Shown here: one piece after another, positions 4,961 to 6,670 of the stretch | Numbering within the stretch: position 1 is the stretch's first letter | Layout of the letters: every line of letters begins with the position of its first letter | The notes under the pieces: generated by a model | Told to the model about the DNA's origin: nothing | The model's input: the letters and a program-made list of their open reading frames with translations, nothing else | Database searches by the model: none | Program-made: the position numbers and the translations under genes | Source of the DNA: Opitutaceae bacterium | GTDB lineage: Bacteria > Verrucomicrobiota > Verrucomicrobiia > Opitutales > Opitutaceae | Assembly (NCBI GenBank): GCA_031254955.1 | Contig: JAIRTK010000034.1 | Coordinates: 1-6,670, forward strand | Length of the DNA stretch: 6,670 bases | Direction: 5' to 3'

Positions 4961-5098
4961 GGGAGTTGGAAGTTAAAGGTTGGAAGTTGGAAGTTGGAAG
5001 TTGGAAATGAGAAGTTAGAAATGGGAATGCGGTGGCAGTAGATGGGAGGCAGGAGTCTGAAATTAGAAATCGGGAGTCGGGAGTCGGGAGTCGGAAAT
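4961..5098. repeat. Heptanucleotide tandem array (STRR-like)
   Basis: Seven-base units run in strict phase from 4961 to 5023: GGGAGTT, GGAAGTT, AAAGGTT, GGAAGTT three times, GGAAATG, AGAAGTT, AGAAATG. After 19 unrelated bases a second block runs from 5043 to 5098: TGGGAGG, CAGGAGT, CTGAAAT, TAGAAAT, CGGGAGT three times, CGGAAAT. All are purine-rich on this strand. The array lies in the 5' region of the MBL gene, ending 11 bp before its start codon. It resembles the heptameric short tandem repeats (STRR) described in filamentous cyanobacteria, by pattern only. It is not a CRISPR: there are no spacers. Confidence 0.85.
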
Positions 5099-5300
5099 GA
5101 GACGCTGATGTCAGGCGGACGCGATGCGAAGTGAGGCGCGCCTTGTGGCCGGTCTGTCTGACGGTTCGGATAAAAGAGTCAGCGATGCGCGCATGGCCGG
5201 CATTGCCTTCGGCGCGGGCCGCCGGTTCAGTCGCCCGGTTCGCGGCTTGTCGCCGCGAGTTTCTGGTCGTCCTGTTTTTCTCCCCCTGCCCGCTCTGCTT
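5099..5300 (+). promoter_or_regulatory. Upstream region of the GH28 gene with inverted repeats
   Basis: No separate gene is supported. The GH28 frame stays open upstream with an ATG at 5124, but that would bury the signal peptide. Notable sites are the perfect 10-bp palindrome ATGCGCGCAT (5185-5194), a possible operator, and the hairpin CGCGGC-TTGTC-GCCGCG (5241-5257), 44 bp before the start codon. GATAAA at 5169-5174 could be a weak -10 with TTGTGG (5143-5148) upstream, but the spacing is 20 bp. The start codon follows a pyrimidine-rich stretch, without a Shine-Dalgarno. Confidence 0.3.
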
Positions 5301-6670
5301 ATGAAACACCTCGTCACGCGCTTCTTTGCCTTTCCAATCCGGGCCGCGCTCACGGCCCTCATCACGGCGCTCACATGCGGCATGGCCGGTCTTGCCGCCG
5401 CCATGCCGGAGCACGAGCCTATTGCTCCCATTCACGCGCCGTTTCCGATGCCGCGGCTCGTCCGTCCGGAGTTTCCCGCGCGCACCATCAGCATCCGCGA
5501 GCATGGCGCGGTGGCCGGGGATGTCTCCGCCATCGCGGCGAACACCGCGGCGTTTGCCGCCGCCATCAAAGCCTGCGCCGAGGCCGGCGGCGGACGCGTG
5601 CTCGTGCCGCCGGGGGAATGGCACACCGGCCCGATTCACCTTCGCAGCAACATCGACCTCCATCTGGCCGACGGGGCCGGGATTGTTTTCAGCGACCGCT
5701 TCGAGGACTATCTGCCGGTCGTGTTCGTGCGCTCGGGCGGAGTGGAAATCCACAACTATTCGCCGCTCGTTTACGCGCGGGATTGCGAGAACATCGCCAT
5801 CACCGGCCCCGGTCGCCTCGATGGCAACGCCCGCGCGTGGTGGGACTGGAAGAAAAAGGAAACACGGGAGACATTCCAACTCGCCCCGCGCGGCGTGCCG
5901 GTGGACAAACGCATTTTCGGCACCCCCGAGGCGGCCATCCGCCCGAGCTTTGTCTCGTTCATCGGCTGCAAAAACATCCTGCTGGAAGGCTTCACCATAG
6001 GCAGCGGCCCCAATTGGACGATCCACCCTGTCTATTGCGAAAACATCATCATCCGCCGCGTCCACGTGCTCACCGATGGGCCGAACAACGACGGCATCGA
6101 CCCCGACTCCTGCCGCAACCTGCTGGTCGAGCACTGCGTCTTCGACACCGGCGACGACTGCCTTGTATTGAAATCCGGATACAACGAGGACGGCTGGCGC
6201 GTCGGGCGCCCCACCGAGAACGTCGTCATGCGGCATTGCTCCAGCAAGCGCGGGCACGGCGGCCTCGTGATCGGCAGCGAGATGTCCGGCGATGTCCGCA
6301 ATGTTTATATGCATGACTGCCACTTCGAGGGCACCGACCGCGCGCTCCGCATCAAGTCCCGCCCCGACCGCGGCGGCGTCGTGGAAAATGTGTGGGTGCG
6401 GAACATCACCGTGAAGGACATGCAGCGGGAGGTCGTCATCCTCAACATGGACTACGCCTCCGACCCCGCCGCCGTGACCCGGCGCGCGCCTCCGGTTTTC
6501 CGCAACATACACGTCAGCGATGTGACCGCCGACGGCGCGCCGGTCGCCATCCGCATCACCGGCGCGGAGGGCGCGACGATTGAAAACATCACCTTCTCGA
6601 AAATGACCATTGCAGCGAGCGAGGGCGTCATCATCGACCGGGCATCGGGCATCACCTTCGACAACTTCAA
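5301..6670 (+). CDS. Glycoside hydrolase family 28 (polygalacturonase-like), secreted, 3' end outside window
   Basis: The frame runs from ATG 5301 to the window edge without a stop, giving 456 codons. GH28 enzymes hydrolyse galacturonosidic bonds in pectin (polygalacturonan or rhamnogalacturonan) by inversion. A signal peptide covers about 1-34 (MKHLVTRFF, then an Ala/Leu core ending GLAAA). A pectate-lyase-like N-terminal turn follows (REHGAVAGD, then a GGGRVLVPPGEWHTGPIHL-type segment), then the right-handed beta-helix. The four GH28 motifs are all present in order: NND (262-264, in place of NTD), GDDC with Asp285 and Asp286, GHGG with His319, and RIKS (350-353). The 21-residue step from Asp264 to Asp285 equals that of fungal polygalacturonase II; the longer gap to the His suggests an exo-acting or rhamnogalacturonan-type pocket (inference). 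No pectin-utilisation neighbours are visible. ATG 5301 is preferred over in-frame ATG 5124 because of the signal peptide. Confidence 0.95.
   Translation, partial: MKHLVTRFFAFPIRAALTALITALTCGMAGLAAAMPEHEPIAPIHAPFPMPRLVRPEFPARTISIREHGAVAGDVSAIAANTAAFAAAIKACAEAGGGRVLVPPGEWHTGPIHLRSNIDLHLADGAGIVFSDRFEDYLPVVFVRSGGVEIHNYSPLVYARDCENIAITGPGRLDGNARAWWDWKKKETRETFQLAPRGVPVDKRIFGTPEAAIRPSFVSFIGCKNILLEGFTIGSGPNWTIHPVYCENIIIRRVHVLTDGPNNDGIDPDSCRNLLVEHCVFDTGDDCLVLKSGYNEDGWRVGRPTENVVMRHCSSKRGHGGLVIGSEMSGDVRNVYMHDCHFEGTDRALRIKSRPDRGGVVENVWVRNITVKDMQREVVILNMDYASDPAAVTRRAPPVFRNIHVSDVTADGAPVAIRITGAEGATIENITFSKMTIAASEGVIIDRASGITFDNF

Noticed and set aside
4961..5098. CRISPR array
   Set aside because: Units are 7 bp, contiguous and without spacers, and there are no cas genes nearby.
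5124..5300. Upstream in-frame ATG extending GH28 by 59 residues
   Set aside because: It would place a typical secretion signal internally, and the extension is Arg/Gly-rich and contains the inverted repeats.
4950..6512. Long minus-strand extension of the MBL frame across the heptad array and antisense to GH28
   Set aside because: The part above 4949 translates heptad repeats and the complement of GH28 codons. The MBL protein starts with its HTH domain at 4949.

Overview
The window is a stretch of bacterial chromosome with GC-rich genes separated by two long repeat-laden intergenic regions. The gene set is a Mrp/ApbC ATPase of a Cys-less type, a TolB homologue, a metallo-beta-lactamase (MBL) hydrolase with an N-terminal HTH, and a secreted GH28 pectinase. 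Together with intergenic families such as AACCACGGAGACACGGAGG, GGGCTTCGCAAGCGAAGCCC and heptad arrays, this suggests Verrucomicrobiota, perhaps an Opitutaceae relative. That placement is inference from remembered patterns, not from a marker gene.

Layout. 1-315: a small uncharacterised frame on +, possibly the tail of an upstream gene, followed at once by a terminator-like hairpin. 316-987: a convergent intergenic mosaic of inverted repeats, palindromes and tandem motifs. 988-2091 (-): mrp/apbC, P-loop Fe-S carrier. 2092-2235: a short divergent promoter region without repeats. 2236-3450 (+): tolB-like secreted beta-propeller protein. 3451-4124: a second convergent mosaic that reuses at least three repeat families from the first. 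4125-4949 (-): glyoxalase-II-like MBL hydrolase fused to an XRE-like HTH domain. 4950-5300: a divergent region with a heptanucleotide tandem array next to the MBL start and GC-rich inverted repeats next to the GH28 start. 5301-6670 (+): GH28 polygalacturonase-like enzyme, cut by the window edge.

The genes do not form an operon. There are two divergent pairs (mrp/tolB and MBL/GH28), and their 3' ends face the repeat mosaics. The roles look independent: Fe-S cluster delivery (mrp), envelope maintenance (tolB), soluble thioester or persulfide-type hydrolase chemistry (MBL) and plant pectin degradation (GH28). None of the four main genes has a recognisable Shine-Dalgarno sequence.

I do not see a clear new defence or biosynthetic system. 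The items most worth following are a putative small inverted-repeat element family present twice (542-698 and 3738-3828), the heptad array, the HTH-MBL fusion, and the Mrp protein that lacks the CxxC pair.
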